Positions 34,401 to 47,675 of a stretch of DNA of 64,000 nucleotides are shown piece by piece. How positions within the stretch are numbered: position 1 is the stretch's first letter; each line of letters starts with the position of its first letter. Below the pieces are notes generated by a model. The model was not told the DNA's origin, searched no databases, and saw only the letters and a list, made by a program, of their open reading frames with translations. The stretch comes from Glebionis coronaria (taxonomy: Eukaryota > Streptophyta > Magnoliopsida > Asterales > Asteraceae), in assembly GCA_025667525.1 (NCBI GenBank), contig CM046874.1:424350400-424414399 (forward strand), in the 5' to 3' direction. A program made the translations under genes and the position numbers.

Positions 34401-35881
34401 ATTGCCTAGCATCCGCTTTTAATAACTATTGGTTAATCTCATGTTGTCCTAATTCCATCTTTTGTTGATTTTGTTGAAGACGTTGGACATTTCCTTCCAT
34501 TTTGTTTGCATGAGTTTTAAGTTCATTAGCAAGTTCATTTTTTAGCTCATTTTTCAACTCGGATCTTAAGCTAATCATCTCACGTTGCATGTTATCAAAT
34601 TTAGCATCATTTGCTTTAGCATAATCCAAAAATTCTCCTTGCAAATTTTTAGTGTGAGCATTTTGAAAACCTTGTGTAGTGTTTTGAAAATCACGGTTTT
34701 GATTTTGATTAGAAATTTGTCCATTCCCACTTTGATAATTCCCTTGTTGTAATTACGTGTGTTGCCTTGGTAATTACCTTGGTTGTTGTTTCGATAATTG
34801 TTAACATTTTGATTGGGTGGAGCTTGATTTTGGCGGGAACCTTGACCGTTTTGGTTGTAAGTTCCCGTTGCTACATAAGCACTCGAAGTGTTACCATCCG
34901 CGGTAATGCACTCGGAAAGATCATGAGCTCCCCCACAAGATAAACAACTCTTAGCGACCGCTTTAACCGAAGCGGAATTGGAAGCTTCTTGAGCCTTCAA
35001 ATGGGACATAAGATTAGCAAACCAATCAAAAAACCGATTTTCCTCATTAGCTTCATCATGTAAGGCATTAATGCTACGAGACGATTGTGACGAAGATGAC
35101 GAACCCATATTGGCAACACTCGGTGTGTTACGAGGGTTATAAACCTTAGATCTATTTTCGATGATTTGTAAAGCCTCATTTGTCGTCTTGCACAAAAAAT
35201 TACCACCCGCGGCGGCATTCAAATAATCTCGTTCATGATCATTAAGCCCATTATAAAAAGTATCCACTTGATGCAATTCCGTAAAATCATGGTGTGGACA
35301 TTCATGTAACATCTCTTTAAAGCGTTCCCATGCCATTGAAAAACTTTCATTATTTCTTTGCACAAATCGTGAAATCTCATTTTTCAAGTGTGTTCTTTTA
35401 GATGGTGGAAAAAACTTGTTCACAAACTTAGAAACGAGATCGGCCCATGTCAAAATCGAATTTGGCGGTTCTTTCTCGAGCAAATTTTTGCGGGTCCATC
35501 CAACGAGTATGGAAACAACATCATCTTAATGGCGTCATGTGGAACATCCTTAAATTTGCTAGTGGCGGTGAGACGGTTAAAATTCCTAATATGGTAATGC
35601 GGGTTGTCTTTCTCATGACCTCTAAACTTATTTGCTTGCAACATCGACATTAAACCCGTCTTAATATCGAAATTCTCCGCAAGAATGGCGGGAATCACAA
35701 TAGCCTCTCCAAAACCCTCGGTGGGTGCTTGTAGCAACTCCATCATAGTACGATTAGCCATGACGACTTCTTGTTCTATAATAGGTTCAACAATTGGAGG
35801 TTCTTCAACAATCAACGTCTCTTGATTGGCTTGCTTTTGAAGTCATTTACGAGCTCGTTTTGCTTGATTACGAGTGATCAT
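34401..35881 (-). pseudogene. Gag of element E
   Basis: It starts at the ATG at 35879-35881 (MITRNQAKRARK), where a TGA follows after 12 residues. Capsid blocks: MANRTMMELLQ, NFDIKTGLMSML, LTWADLVSKFVNKFFPPSK, RFVQRNNESFSMAWERFKE, HQVDTFYNGLNDHERDYLNA. A frameshift lies near 35480. A zinc-knuckle-like CLSCGGAHDLSEC lies near 34935, followed by a Gln/Asn/Gly-rich tail with a second frameshift near 34750. A coiled-coil stretch (SLRSELKNELKNELANELK) is encoded near 34550, and a stop follows near 34426. This arrangement is typical of Athila gag. Confidence 0.88.
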
Positions 35882-36609
35882 AAACTTCACGAAGAATGGG
35901 AGGTGAGCAAAGAAGATTCTTTTTGGGTGTTTTGTGAATTTTCAATTTTTTTTGTGTTTTTGATGATATTTAATTTTTTTGGATTTTGGTGTATCTTCGT
36001 AGACAACAATCTACAAAATCTCTCCTCGAATCAAACTCTTGATTAAAGAAGCCTCAAAGGAATGAAAACGATCACGTGGAGTGAACGCCTTCGAATGACT
36101 TTAGAACTTTGGTGAAAACCAAATTGTTCAAGAGGGTTTAATCACAAAGAAAACCAAGCAAATATACTATACGTAATAATACTTTGGGCGGCAAAACCCT
36201 CGATTAGCCTTCAATCTCAAAATACTCACAAGCAAGCGGGGAAACGAGGTGGCGCGAAGCACTTAAGAGCCTTTTTCCTTAGGGTATATTTTATAATACC
36301 CGCCTTATACCCACCTTATAGTTTGTATTTTTCAAAATCGAGCTTCACGAAAGTATTTATCTATTTTTGCCTTTTTCTTTTTGTTTGAGATTCGAATACA
36401 ATAATTGAGTGATGAAATCCCAATTAAGGTTGTGTTTTCACACTTTTGGAGATATTGTAAATTTATTGTGATACTTAATACAATATAGTAATAATATTTG
36501 TACAAGAAAAACCAAGAAAACCGATAATACGTATTAGTAGAGTTCTACTAATACAAATACTATTTTGGTTAATATTAAAAACAACAATGCAAATTAATCA
36601 CGACACACC
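35882..36609 (-). other. 5' leader of element E
   Basis: Non-coding. About 36228-36470 matches the leader of element A (1722-1960), including the GC-rich core CACAAGCAAGCGGGGAAACG. This stretch is a candidate for a conserved RNA packaging or structural element (inference). Confidence 0.6.
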
Positions 36610-36627
36610 TCCCAGGCAGCGGCTCCA
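36610..36627 (-). promoter_or_regulatory. Primer-binding site of element E
   Basis: On the minus strand TGGAGCCGCTGCCTGGGA, 3 nt after the LTR end. It looks like the tRNA-Asp-type site of A and D (TGGCGCCGCTGCC) with two differences in the part they share. Confidence 0.75.
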
Positions 36628-36630
36628 AAG

Positions 36631-39600
36631 TGATTGTAGGAAAATTACACCCTTTAGGAAAAAGGCGTAAAAGTGGTAAGTATCAAACAAATGATTTTAG
36701 GAAAAATCAAGTGTTAATGACCCTTAATGGTGTGAAAGTTCGTTTCCCAAGGAGGTATATGTGTGTGAAAAATTTGTTAAATGTTTGTGATTAATGATTG
36801 GTTTAGAAGGGGATAAGAAAAGAAGATGACGAAGACGTAAAAATAAAAATTACCAAGAAAAATCACTATTAGAAAGTTAAAACGTAAAACCTTAAAAATC
36901 ACCAAAATAAAAGTAAATTCTAAAAATAACCAAAAATTCACCAAAAATCAAAAATAATAAACTAAGAGTTTACTAATGATCAAAACTTTTGCAAACCTTT
37001 TAAATAATTAAATATTCAATTTTAAATGCTAATTAAAGCCCTAAAAATCAAATAAATTATCAAAAAGCCCAAATAAAGATTTTTCAATTGGTGAACCTCT
37101 AAAATGACCTAAAAAGATTAAAAACTATTTTTAGAAATTTTTAAACTAATAAAAAACTATTTAAAATGATTTAAAAACTATTAAAACTTAAAATAATTAT
37201 AAAAATTAATCTAAAAGAGATAAAATTATTCTAAAAGTTGCTAAATTCCTATTTTAATGTATTAAACCTAAGAAAAATGTAAAAAGTTGGAAAATGTGAA
37301 ATTTTAAAAATGATAATAAAATAATAATAAAATAATATTAAAAATCCAAAATTTATAAAAAATTCTAAAAACTTGCAAACTAGTTTATTTTAACCTAAAT
37401 AATCAGAAAATCAAAGTGAAATTACCAAAATACCCCTAATGGGCCCTCAAATGGGCCAAATCCAAAATCAGTCAACCTAAATGGGCTTTTGGGCCCAAAA
37501 AGCAAACTTGGCCCAATTGACTTGGAAAAGCCCTATCTGACTTAAAATTCAATTCTAAGAACAAAACTCTAAAGGCCCAAAAGCTGAATGTGAGCTTATC
37601 ACAGCTTATTAAACACAAAGCTTATTCTTATTGGGCTTTTCAGCCCATTAAGCCATAAGCTAATGCCATAAGCTCTAATTTGACACACAACCCTCTTTTA
37701 GGATGCTTAAGAGATCTGTCAAAAGAAATTTCCAAAAAGCTCACTCAATAAGCCAGAAAATAGAAAAACAAAAATCTACAAAACGACAAAATAGTCGTTT
37801 TTGAGAAATAATGCACCTCAGGACTTGATTCAACTTGCAAAAGCTTTCAAATGGACTCAATAAGCAATATCAATCAATAAAAATCCAATAAGCACAACCA
37901 ATAAGCCAGAATAAGCACAAATGAACTTATGTAAAAGTCAAAGGAGTTGGTTTTCTAGTCAAACCTAAAAGTCAACCACCCAAATGCTCCAGTATGAACA
38001 AATGGGTCAAAATATGAGCACCTATTACAAAAACAATGTTGTTGCAGGTTGGAATAAGCTGTTATAGCTTATTGATAAGCTGACACCAAATTTGCACTAT
38101 CAGTGGTAACTAGCAGGGGAAAGGAGTTCCCACTGCTTTGACTATTTGACCAAGCTTTTATGAGAGTTCTGGTTTGATTCAATTGGAAACAAAGGCACCC
38201 TTGTGATCAGTGAATCACAAGGAGTCAATAGCAACAATAAAATCACAAAATGATCCACACAATAAGCCACAATAAGCCAAACAGTTACCAGATATGCTCT
38301 AGATATGCAAATAAGTAGTTAAGCAGTTAATAAGCAGATTTAAGCAGAATAAGCCAACCAAACTTAACAGGATGCATACACAAGCTATATAAACTAACAA
38401 TAAACACAAAGCAACAAGAATCAAACACTGAATCAAAGAAAATAGCAAGATCAAAGCACAAAATGTTTCTGATGAACAAAGAACAATATGCAGACAAGTT
38501 TTGCTGATATACTTGACACTTGATCCAATTTCAAGCCTCAAATCCTTCTACCCTGGTGTGATTAACTATGATTTAGCACTTGTTAGCCCTAGCCTAAGCC
38601 TAGATCTAGGTGTCCTCAAAATCCTAGCCAATTTTACCAAGTTATGAAGATTTTATAGCCAATCTATGAATCTATGTGTTCAAGACCACAAAACCTGCAA
38701 ACAGATGAACATATGCACCTAAATAACAGAAACCAACACTTGCTAACAACACACAAGCACTTAACAAGCCACAATCCAAACTTATACAGTAATCCCAAAC
38801 ACTCCTTAATCAGTCACTTATCAAAGAAACTTGTGATTTCTTCTAATAACCTACTGATTTTAATGATCAAAAACACTTACTAGGCAGCAACTAACACAAT
38901 CAAACACATAAATCACCAGCACAAACACAAATACTCAAAATCAAAGCACAAAATCCAAAACAGTCATAAACATGAAATTTTTAGGGGAATCTTAACAAGA
39001 GCTTATACCTGCCTTCCACAACATCCTAGGAAGGCCAGCAATGCTCCTTGGACCTTGTTCAACAACTAGAACAAGACCAAGGTACTTCAAATAAGGAGAT
39101 GCAAAGTGCCTTGGTTGATGGTTCAAAGTAGAACCTCAAGGACTTGATTTCTTCAACACAAGCAGCAAACAACTCAACCAAGGGCTCTAATCCCTTCATA
39201 AGCTTGGTGTCAACAAGCTTGTAAGAGCTTATAGCAAATGGTCAAGGGTTAGTACACAAAATAACCAAAACAGAACCTAGGATTTCAAGGTATTCAAACC
39301 TTAAAAACCTAATGAAACAAGACGTGCCTTAACCACAAGATTAAGGTAGGCCTTAACAATCAAATGGAACTCAGAATTAGGCTACTCAAACACCAAACTT
39401 TTAACTAAATCAAAAAGAGATTTCAAAATTTCAGAAATTCAAATTTTATTAAGCTTAAAAAGGAATTACAAAGATTAATAGCCTAAAACTGGAACAAAGG
39501 GACTCTCACATGTTGAGGTCTCCTTTTATAGGCAAATGCCTGGCTAAACACTATTCATAAACCCTAGAACTGAATTTCCTATTATGCCCTTGAGTCTTCT

Positions 39601-40587
39601 AGATCATTTGATGGAATGAGCTGTTCAAATTCATCTTGGACGTTCATTTCAGCTTTGTTATGAAGCAATGATCCTTGGCTGTTGATTTGGCCATGTCATT
39701 TTACTTGAAGGCTAAGTTGTGTTTTTATTGGCTGAGAATGTTGAGTGTGGGGTCCAAGGAGTAGTGGGAGTGAGGGTTTTGTGTGTGGGATTTGTTTCTG
39801 CATGTGTGAATCACACGTGGGTGTGGGTAATTTTGATTTACCCCTTGTTTTAAGTGATGGTAAAACTGGGTGGATGAAGGTGAATAGTAAGTTGTTTGAT
39901 CCGTTTTTGTAGGAGGTGGAGTTGTTTGGCGCAATATTATGTTTGAATGTTTCAAATGCACAACATTAGCCCTTCCTTTTCCTTTCTCTTGTCTTTTGTG
40001 TTTAAAAACCCATCAGCGTCCAAATCCTTTGTATCAACGTTTCACACTTTGTCATTTTTGGCACAAACTTTTCCAAAAAATGTTTCAAGGGTTAATTTTG
40101 GAACTTTTGTATATTTGAGGGACTGATCTTGGTCAATGTTGATCTTCAAAGGTCTTCATTGTATCTTTGACTTCATGAGGGACCATTATTGGCAATTTTG
40201 ATTTGTTGAGGGACTAATCTTGCCATTTCTTCAAAGTTGAAGGACCTTTTGTGTAATTTTGACAAACTTAAGGGACCAAACTTGTAATTATGAATATACA
40301 AGGGTTTTAAGTGTCATTTCTTCAATAAATGAGGATCAATCTTGTTTGTCTTCAAGTCTTCAAGGGTATTTGTTGAAAATTCCATGATTAGGGCCCGGTT
40401 CTTTGTACGACTTCGTTTCTCGTGTCCGTTTTTCCTTGTAACTTGTGATCTTTTGTCTTTTTCACGATATCCATACCTAAAATACACAAGTAAACAAACA
40501 CAAGCATATATATGGTATTTTATGACATTTTTATGCATTTAAAGCCCGAAAAGAACGATGAGATCATGTATAAATGCCATCTCATCA
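36631..40587 (-). repeat. 5' LTR of element E
   Basis: 3,957 bp, nearly identical to 24110-28057 with scattered substitutions and a few small indels. It is followed by the target duplication ATCCT (40588-40592) and the resumption of element D. Confidence 0.96.
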
Positions 40588-40592
40588 ATCCT

Positions 40593-41772
40593 TCATATTG
40601 ATTTTCGATAAATGATTCTTCACATCACTTTTGGATCTTTAGCAACAAAATGTAGCCCTCATGCCTTGTTAGGGCCTTTTCGGACTCGCCAATCTTCGCA
40701 TCCCGCTTCAATAAGTTATGCCTTGGCTATGAACTCTAATCCGTACCGAGCAACTTTTAAACGATCTTGGGATAGAAGCTAAGTAACCTTTTACATCGTA
40801 CAACCTTATTTATTGCAGATAAATTTATTAACAAGCGAAGGGAGAAGAGACTTATAATTAACTTACATAAATTCACGAAAGAACACCAAACTTATAATTG
40901 ACTCTATCATCTCTCGTCCTCCACAGTTTAAAATCTCAAGGAATGAGACTCGTGGATGCTTAGCCTATTAAATCAAAGTTTTGGGTTTTCGAGTCATCTA
41001 TAGGATCTTGCAAATTCTTAGACTTTTTCAAGTTCAGAAATCGCATTTTAAAGTTCCCTTGATAAACGACTCTCTAGGATCAATTATAGGAACTTATGAA
41101 AAGTTCTTGTTCTTAACCCGTGAGAGTTAAGACTTTCGCGTTTTATAGCTCCCTGTATATAAGCCTAGCAAAACTTGACTTAAACACGTTAAGGATACTA
41201 GCTAGAGCAAACTTAGATAAGTAAACTCGGGTTGAGTCAAAATGTTCATGACTTTGAAAAATTTAACCATAACAAAGGGAAATACAACTATACAACTAGG
41301 CCAAAATAGATTAAAATTTTTGAAAAATGTCGAAAAATCAAATTTTCCGGTTAAAATGAGGGCAAATTCATGGAAAAGACCACTTACTTCGATAGAAGTC
41401 TCCCCTACACTTGAGATAAACATTATCCTCAATGTTTAAGCATGTGGGAGTAAACTCCCCTACACTTAGGACATTGTGCACTTTGTTTAAATCTTGCTAA
41501 GGAAAGGACAGCAACATATAAGATATGAAATATTGAATCACGAGAGTTTAGGATAGAACCGGGAAGATGGGAACACGGTATCACGGTTCGGCAAAAGTCA
41601 TCAAGATGCTCTTTGAAGCTTTAATCCCTGTACAGCACAAGAAACAAGACAACAAACACATACGGGGATCCCCCTACACTTATTATGGAAGCAGTAAAGG
41701 ATAGAACACGGGTTGCCTCCCGAGAAGCGCTTGTTTTTGATAACCGAGTCACGAGCCTGACTCGACCCAAAT
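40593..41772 (-). other. 3' non-coding region of element D, pol-proximal part
   Basis: Continuation of 23315-24104 after element E. It contains three extra copies of the polypurine word (plus CCCCTACACTT at 41402, 41457 and 41671). No ORF with recognisable product. Confidence 0.6.
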
Positions 41773-44700
41773 TTAGTTCATGGGAAACGTGGTGAGGGAT
41801 GGAATCATCTCATGAGAGATGTCCTCACCAAAGTACAGCTTCAAACGCTGGCCATTTACCTTGAAATTGGGCCCATTTGGCTAAGAAAGCTCAATGGTCC
41901 CATAAGGAAAGACTTTGGCGACGGTGAATGGACCAGACCAGCGGCTCTTCAACTTGCCAGAGAAGATCTTCAAACGAGAGTTAAAAAGTAAGACTTGATC
42001 ACCAACGTGGAACTCTCGGTTCTTAATCCTTGCGTCATGAATGATCTTGGTCTTCTCCTTGTAGATTAGCGAGTTCTCATAAGCTGCATTCCTCAGTTCA
42101 TTGAGCTCGTTGAGTTGAATCTTGCGGAGATCATCGGCTTTGTTGATGTCGAAGTTATCCCACTTCAAGGCCCAGTATGCCTTGTATTCCAGCTCGATAG
42201 GGAGGTGGCATGCTTTCCCGTACACAAGACGATAAGGCGTACAGCCGATCGGGGTCTTATAAGCAGTACGGAAATCCCACAAAGCATCATCTAACTTATC
42301 GGCACACGCGGCACGATGCTCTCCCACGGTACGCTCCAAAATTCGCTTCAATCCACGGTTGGATATCTCGGCTTGCCCATTTGTTTGGGGATGATAGGCG
42401 GTGGAAAGACGATGATTAACACCATACTTAACCATGACTCTTGCAAATTGATCGTTGCAAAAATGAGTCCCGAGGTCACTGATAATAGCACGAGGAACGC
42501 CGAATCGAGCAAACAGCTGCTTCAAAAAGTTCACAACCACCCTCGCATCGTTCGTAGGAAGAGCCTTAGCTTCAACCCATTTGGAAACGTAGTCAACGGC
42601 TACGAGGATGTACTTGTTCCCTTTGGATCATGGAAATGGCCCCATAAAGTCGATGCCCCATACGTCAAAGATTTCACATTCTTGTATGAAATTTTGAGGC
42701 ATATCATCTTTATGTGTGATCTTGCCTTGGCGGTGGCAAGCATCACAATACTTAACCATTTCGTGAGCGTTACGATAAATGGTGGGCCAATAGAATCCAG
42801 ATCCAAACACTTTCTTAGCGGTGTAGTTGGGACCAAAGTGACCACTGGTGGGTCCTTTATGGCAAGCAGCAAGGATTGCAAAGCTACCGGTCCATCAACA
42901 CAGCGACGAATGATCAGATCAGCACATTGTTTGAATAGAAAAGGGTCATCCCAAAAGTAAGTCTTAACATCATTCAAGAACTTCTTCTTTTGTTGGGATG
43001 TTAACCCTTTGATGAGAACACCACCCGCTAAGTAGTTTGCAATGTCGGCAAACCACGGGGTGCCATCAAGATTGAGATTTATAGACATTAAGGTCTCAAG
43101 GGGGAAAGAGTCGTTGATCTCTTTGTTCAGATGATCCCCTTGATATGGATCCTCAAGTCTATTCAGATGATCCGCGGCTAGGTTTTCGGCACCCTTCTTG
43201 TCACGAATTTCAATGTTGAATTCTTGAAGGAGTAAAACCCAGCGAAGAAGTCTTGGCTTAGAGTCGTGCTTAGTCATCAAGTACTTCAACGCGGAATGGT
43301 CCGTGTATACGATGGTGGTGGATAAAACAAGATAGGGGCAAAATTTTTCAAAAGCATAGACAACAGCTAAAAGTTCTTTTTCGATTGTCGTATAATGCAA
43401 TTGAGCCCTCGTCATTGTTTTGCTAGCATAGTGGATTGGTTGGAAGTATTTATTCACTCTTTGGCCCAAAACCACACCAATAGCAAAGTCGCTAGCATCG
43501 CACATCAACTCAAAGGGTAGCTCCCAATTAGGGGTAACCAAGACCGGTGCCTTAGTTACCTTATCCTTAAGAAGATTTAAGGCTTCGATACACTCTTTAG
43601 AAAAGATAAAAGGAGTATGTTTTTCCAAGAGGTGGGTCATCGGGCGAGCGATTTTAGAGAAATCCTGAATGAATCGACGATAGAAGCCCGCATGACCCAG
43701 AAAACTTCTCACACCCTTCACGGTTGAAGGTGGAGGTAATTTGGCTATGACATCAACTTTAGCACGGTCGACTTCAAGACCGGCTTTAGAGATTTTGTGT
43801 CCTAGCACAACGCCTTCTTTTACCATAAAATGGCATTTTTCCCAATTCAGATCAAGGCGAGTGTCTTTGCACCGCTTAAGCATACGTTCCAAATTGGCAA
43901 GGCAAGAAGAGAAGGAATCCCCGAAGACCGAGAAATCATCCATGAAGACTTCCATGGTTTGCTCAACCATGTCATGGAAGATAGTCAACATGCACCTTTG
44001 GAAAGTCCCGGGGGCATTGCATAAGCCAAAAGGCATTCTTTTGTAAGCAAATGTGCCATAGGGACAACTGAATGTTGTCTTCTCTTGATCTTGGGGATCG
44101 ATGGGTATTTGGAAATAACCCGAGAAACCATCAAGAAAGCAGTAATATTCATTACCCGCTAAACGTTCAAGCATTTGGTCCATAAAAGGAAGAGGGAAAT
44201 GATCCTTTCTCGTGGCATCATTGAGTTTGCGGTAGTCTATACAAACTCTCCACCCAGTAACGAGACGTGTAGGAAGCAACTCGTTGTTTGCATTGGGCAC
44301 AACGGTAATTCCGCCTTTCTTAGGCACACAATGGACTGGACTAACCCATGGTGAATCCGAAATAGGTAAATCATACCCGCATCAAGAAGTTTGATAACCT
44401 CTTTTTTGATGACTTCATGGATTTTAGGATTCACCCTTCGTTGGCTTTGATTTGTGGGCTTAAATTCGTCCTCCATGAGAATTTTATGTGTGCAGAAGTG
44501 AGGATCAATTCCACGAATATCAGAGATTTTCCAAGCGATAGCTCTTTTATGATTCTTCAATACGGCGATAAGTCGGGATTTTTCTTCTTCTTTAAGGTCC
44601 TTTGCGATGATGACCGGTAACTTCTGGTTGTCTTCAAGGAAAACGTACTCGAGATGCGGAGGTATGTCCTTAAGCTCAAGAGTAGGAGGATCCTCAATAG

Positions 44701-46096
44701 ATGGTGAAACTAACGATTGATCATCATTAGTCACCTCTTTAGGCGAAGGAGGAGAAAACGGGTCTTCATTGAGAAGTTTCTCAATAGTACGAATGTCTTC
44801 ATCCCAATTGGTGGAAGAATCATCATACTTAATATCAAGAGGACCCAAGCTAGCTTCGAAATCATCCAAGTCACTTTCTCCAAAAGGAGTCAATGCCGGA
44901 GCAATTGAGGCAACGGTCTCAACATTGGGTAGAGAAGAGAGAGTACTTTTGCAAGCATCATGAAAATGTTCTTCACAAGCCTCATCGAGAACATCAATAG
45001 CATTAACACTCTTATATGAATAAGGGTGCTTAGAAATCTTACCCATGTTGAAGACAATTTTATCGTCACCAACTCTCATGATTATTTCACCCGCGGCTAC
45101 ATCAATGAGAGTGCGACCGGTCCTCAAGAAGGGACGTCCAACGATTAATGGAACACGGGGATCCATCTCGTAGTCAACGACAACAAAATCCGCCGGGAAG
45201 GTGAATTTGTCAACGCCAACGAAGACGTCTTCGGCTATCCCCACTGGATAAGCAACCGTACGGTTAGCTAATTCCAAAGTCATTTTGGTGGGGACTAGCT
45301 CGGGGAGAGATAATTGCTTCCAAACACTTAAAGGCATTAAGTTTATACTGGCACCTAGATCGGCTAGGGCCATGCAATTCTCTACTCCCGGGAAGTTGCA
45401 AGGAATCAAGAAGCGACCTGGATCACCAAGTTTGGTGGGAAATTTCCTTAAGAGAACGGCATAGCAATTCTCATTAAGTTGGGTCTGAGCAATGTCAAGA
45501 AGCTTCTCCTTGTCACTTAGAAGATCTTTAAACATCTTAGCGTACTTAGGCATGTGAGCGAGACCCTCAGCAAAGGAGATGTTAAAATTCAATTGTTTAA
45601 ACATTTTGAGAAAGTTTGAAACTTGAATATCATCCTTGCTCTTTTGCTTCTCTTTCCTCAACCTTGAAGGATAAGGTATATTGAATGAAGAAGAAGGCTT
45701 AAGGGCAGCAGGATCACTCACAACCACGGGTGGTGGGGAAATGGGGGTAGAAGGCAAAGGAGGTGAGGAAAGTTGCTCTTTTTCCTTGTTCACAATCACG
45801 GGTGGAGGTGTAGGAAGCTCGGGTTCCGTATAACCTTTTCCACTACGAGTGGTGATTGCTTTCATCTCCCCTCTTGGGTTCGCAACGGTGTTACTCGGAA
45901 GAGTACCCGAAGAAGAGGGTTGATTACCTTGGAAGAGCGAACCGATCATATCACGTATGTTAAGCGCTTGAGTGCTGAAAGAATCTCTCATGTCTGCACG
46001 GATCTCATTGCTTTGTTTTGCCATGTCATTCCTTAGCTCGGCTCGAATATCATTCCCTTGTTTTACCATTTCACCCTTCAAGTTGACGAATTGACT
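41773..46096 (-). pseudogene. Pol of element D: protease, reverse transcriptase, RNase H, integrase
   Basis: Athila-type. The linker begins MKGEMVKQGNDIRAEL. Protease LADLGASINLM lies near 45340-45372. A frameshift near 44365 separates the reverse-transcriptase start ([19 protein letters not shown]) from its core ([11 protein letters not shown] near 44230-44260, FMDD near 43940). RNase [17 protein letters not shown] is near 43490. A second frameshift near 42880 falls at the integrase zinc finger (CDACHRQGK). A TGA near 42628 and a TAG near 41881 interrupt the integrase core ([22 protein letters not shown]); the natural end is TAA near 41773. Domain order matches element E but the protein is clearly diverged, so D and E are different families. 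Confidence 0.92.
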
Positions 46097-47424
46097 CTAA
46101 ATATTCGTCACCATCTCTCTATTAGTCTTCATGAACGTCTCGACGTCTGGATTCAATGCCATCGGTTGATTGAGTGGTGGAGCTTGGTAAGCTTGAGAAT
46201 TTCCTTGAGTTGGGTATGGGTTTCTTTGGGATTGATATTGATTGTTAGCACGAGGTTGGGATTGGTTGTTTCGGTTATAGCTTTGTTGTTGGTTTTGGTT
46301 TGGAGGAGGGAAACAGTGTGGAGCAAGATAGTTGTTTGAACGATAACTTAGCAAGCTACGGTCTCCTTGAGGACGAGCTTGATAGCCTCCCGTGGGATAA
46401 GTACCGTATGCCGCGTTAACGTTTTCAGAAAAATTGCCTTGAGTAGAAGGACAATCATTGTAAGAATGAGGACCACCACATGTGTCACAAGAAATAGCAA
46501 CGGCTTTAGCTTGTTGAAAGTGGTTTGTGGCCATGGTTATGAAATTCTTGTTCATCTCTGCGATTTGTTGGGTAAGTTCGGTTATCTCGGGATTGGAAGT
46601 AGTAGACGAAACATTGACTCTCGAGTTAGATCTTGAGGATGCAGATGAATCCCAATTCTTGTGGTGAGTAGTCATGTTTTCAATCGACTCTCGACACTCC
46701 TCCGGTCTCCTTTTCATAAAAGTACCACCGGCGGCGGCGTTGATCGTGTCACGATCACGAAAATTGAGACCATTGTAGAAAGTATCAATGAGAGTGACGG
46801 GGAGCATGTTGTGATTTGGACATCGGTCGATCAAATCATTGTATCGTTCCCAAGCATCGAAGAGCGATTCATCAGTGTCTTGCATGAATCCACTAATTTT
46901 GTTACGAAGGCTTGTGACCATGGATGGTGGGAAGTAGCGCGACAAAAAGCGTTGAGTCATGTCATTCCAAGTATGAATAGAATTCTTTGGGAGACGGTCA
47001 AACCATTTTTTGGCATGGTGAGAAAGCGAGTGGGGAAAGAGTTGGAGGCGAAGGTCATCCATAGAAACACCCAGGGACTTCATGCTTTGGGTGATGGTAA
47101 TGAATTTGTCGAGGTGTTTGTTGGCATCATCATCCGGAATTCCGCGAAATGGGTTAGTTTGCACTTGTTAGATCATGTGATGCTTCAACAAAAACTCCTG
47201 AGCCGTGATGTGCATCGGCACAATCGGGCCTCCGCGTCCGTTCATGGTGGGTTGACACAATTCCTCCATTGTTCGTAAATCAGGTAGGGGACATTGTTGT
47301 TGTTGTTGTTGTTATTGTTATTCAAATTGGGTAGAGGTGGGTTATTATTGTTGGTATGAACACCAGCCATATCTAAATCTTCACGAGTCTCGGGCTCAGA
47401 ATAGTTCGAAGATCTAGTACGCAT
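46097..47424 (-). pseudogene. Gag of element D
   Basis: It starts MRTRSSNYSEPETRED at 47424. A run of Asn codons follows near 47290-47330 (GTT/ATT triplets on the plus strand). A frameshift near 47240 precedes the capsid blocks NPFRGIPDDDANKHLDKF, WNDMTQRFLSRYFPPS and DTFYNGLNFRDRDTINAAAG. A zinc-knuckle-like CDTCGGPHSYNDC lies near 46470, followed by a Gln/Asn-rich tail. A TAG at 46097-46099 separates it from the protease linker, which is in the same phase. Confidence 0.88.
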
Positions 47425-47658
47425 ACACCTGCAGAAGAAAAATACACAAAGAGAATATATATATATATAATCTTTTTGGTGCAAAACCTTTGGAAAAGAA
47501 TTGCTTTTTATGATTTTTCAATGTTTTTGAATTTTTGAAGAATTTTATATTTTTTATGGTTTTTGAAAATTTTTGAAGCAAGGAAAATAACGTTCAAAGA
47601 ACGGATCCCAAAATTCAATGTGTCTCTCACTAGAAACCATTAATCTTAACGAAAAGAG

Positions 47659-47673
47659 CCGGCAGCGGCGCCA
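47659..47673 (-). promoter_or_regulatory. Primer-binding site of element D
   Basis: On the minus strand TGGCGCCGCTGCCGG, 2 nt after the LTR end. tRNA-Asp-type site, as usual for Athila. Confidence 0.85.
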
Positions 47674-47675
47674 TT

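Larger units (their letters stand above)
24110..40587 (-). mobile_element. Element E: complete Athila-like Ty3/gypsy retrotransposon with 3.95-kb LTRs
   Basis: Two long LTRs (24110-28057 and 36631-40587) bound it, with ATCCT target duplications at 24105-24109 and 40588-40592. Minus-strand order: 5' LTR, primer site, leader, gag (from 35881), protease, reverse transcriptase, RNase H, integrase (ending 30220), 2.1 kb of 3' non-coding sequence, polypurine tract, 3' LTR. Total length is 16.5 kb. It lies wholly inside element D and must be younger than D. Gag-pol carries at least six stops and two frameshifts. Confidence 0.96.
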
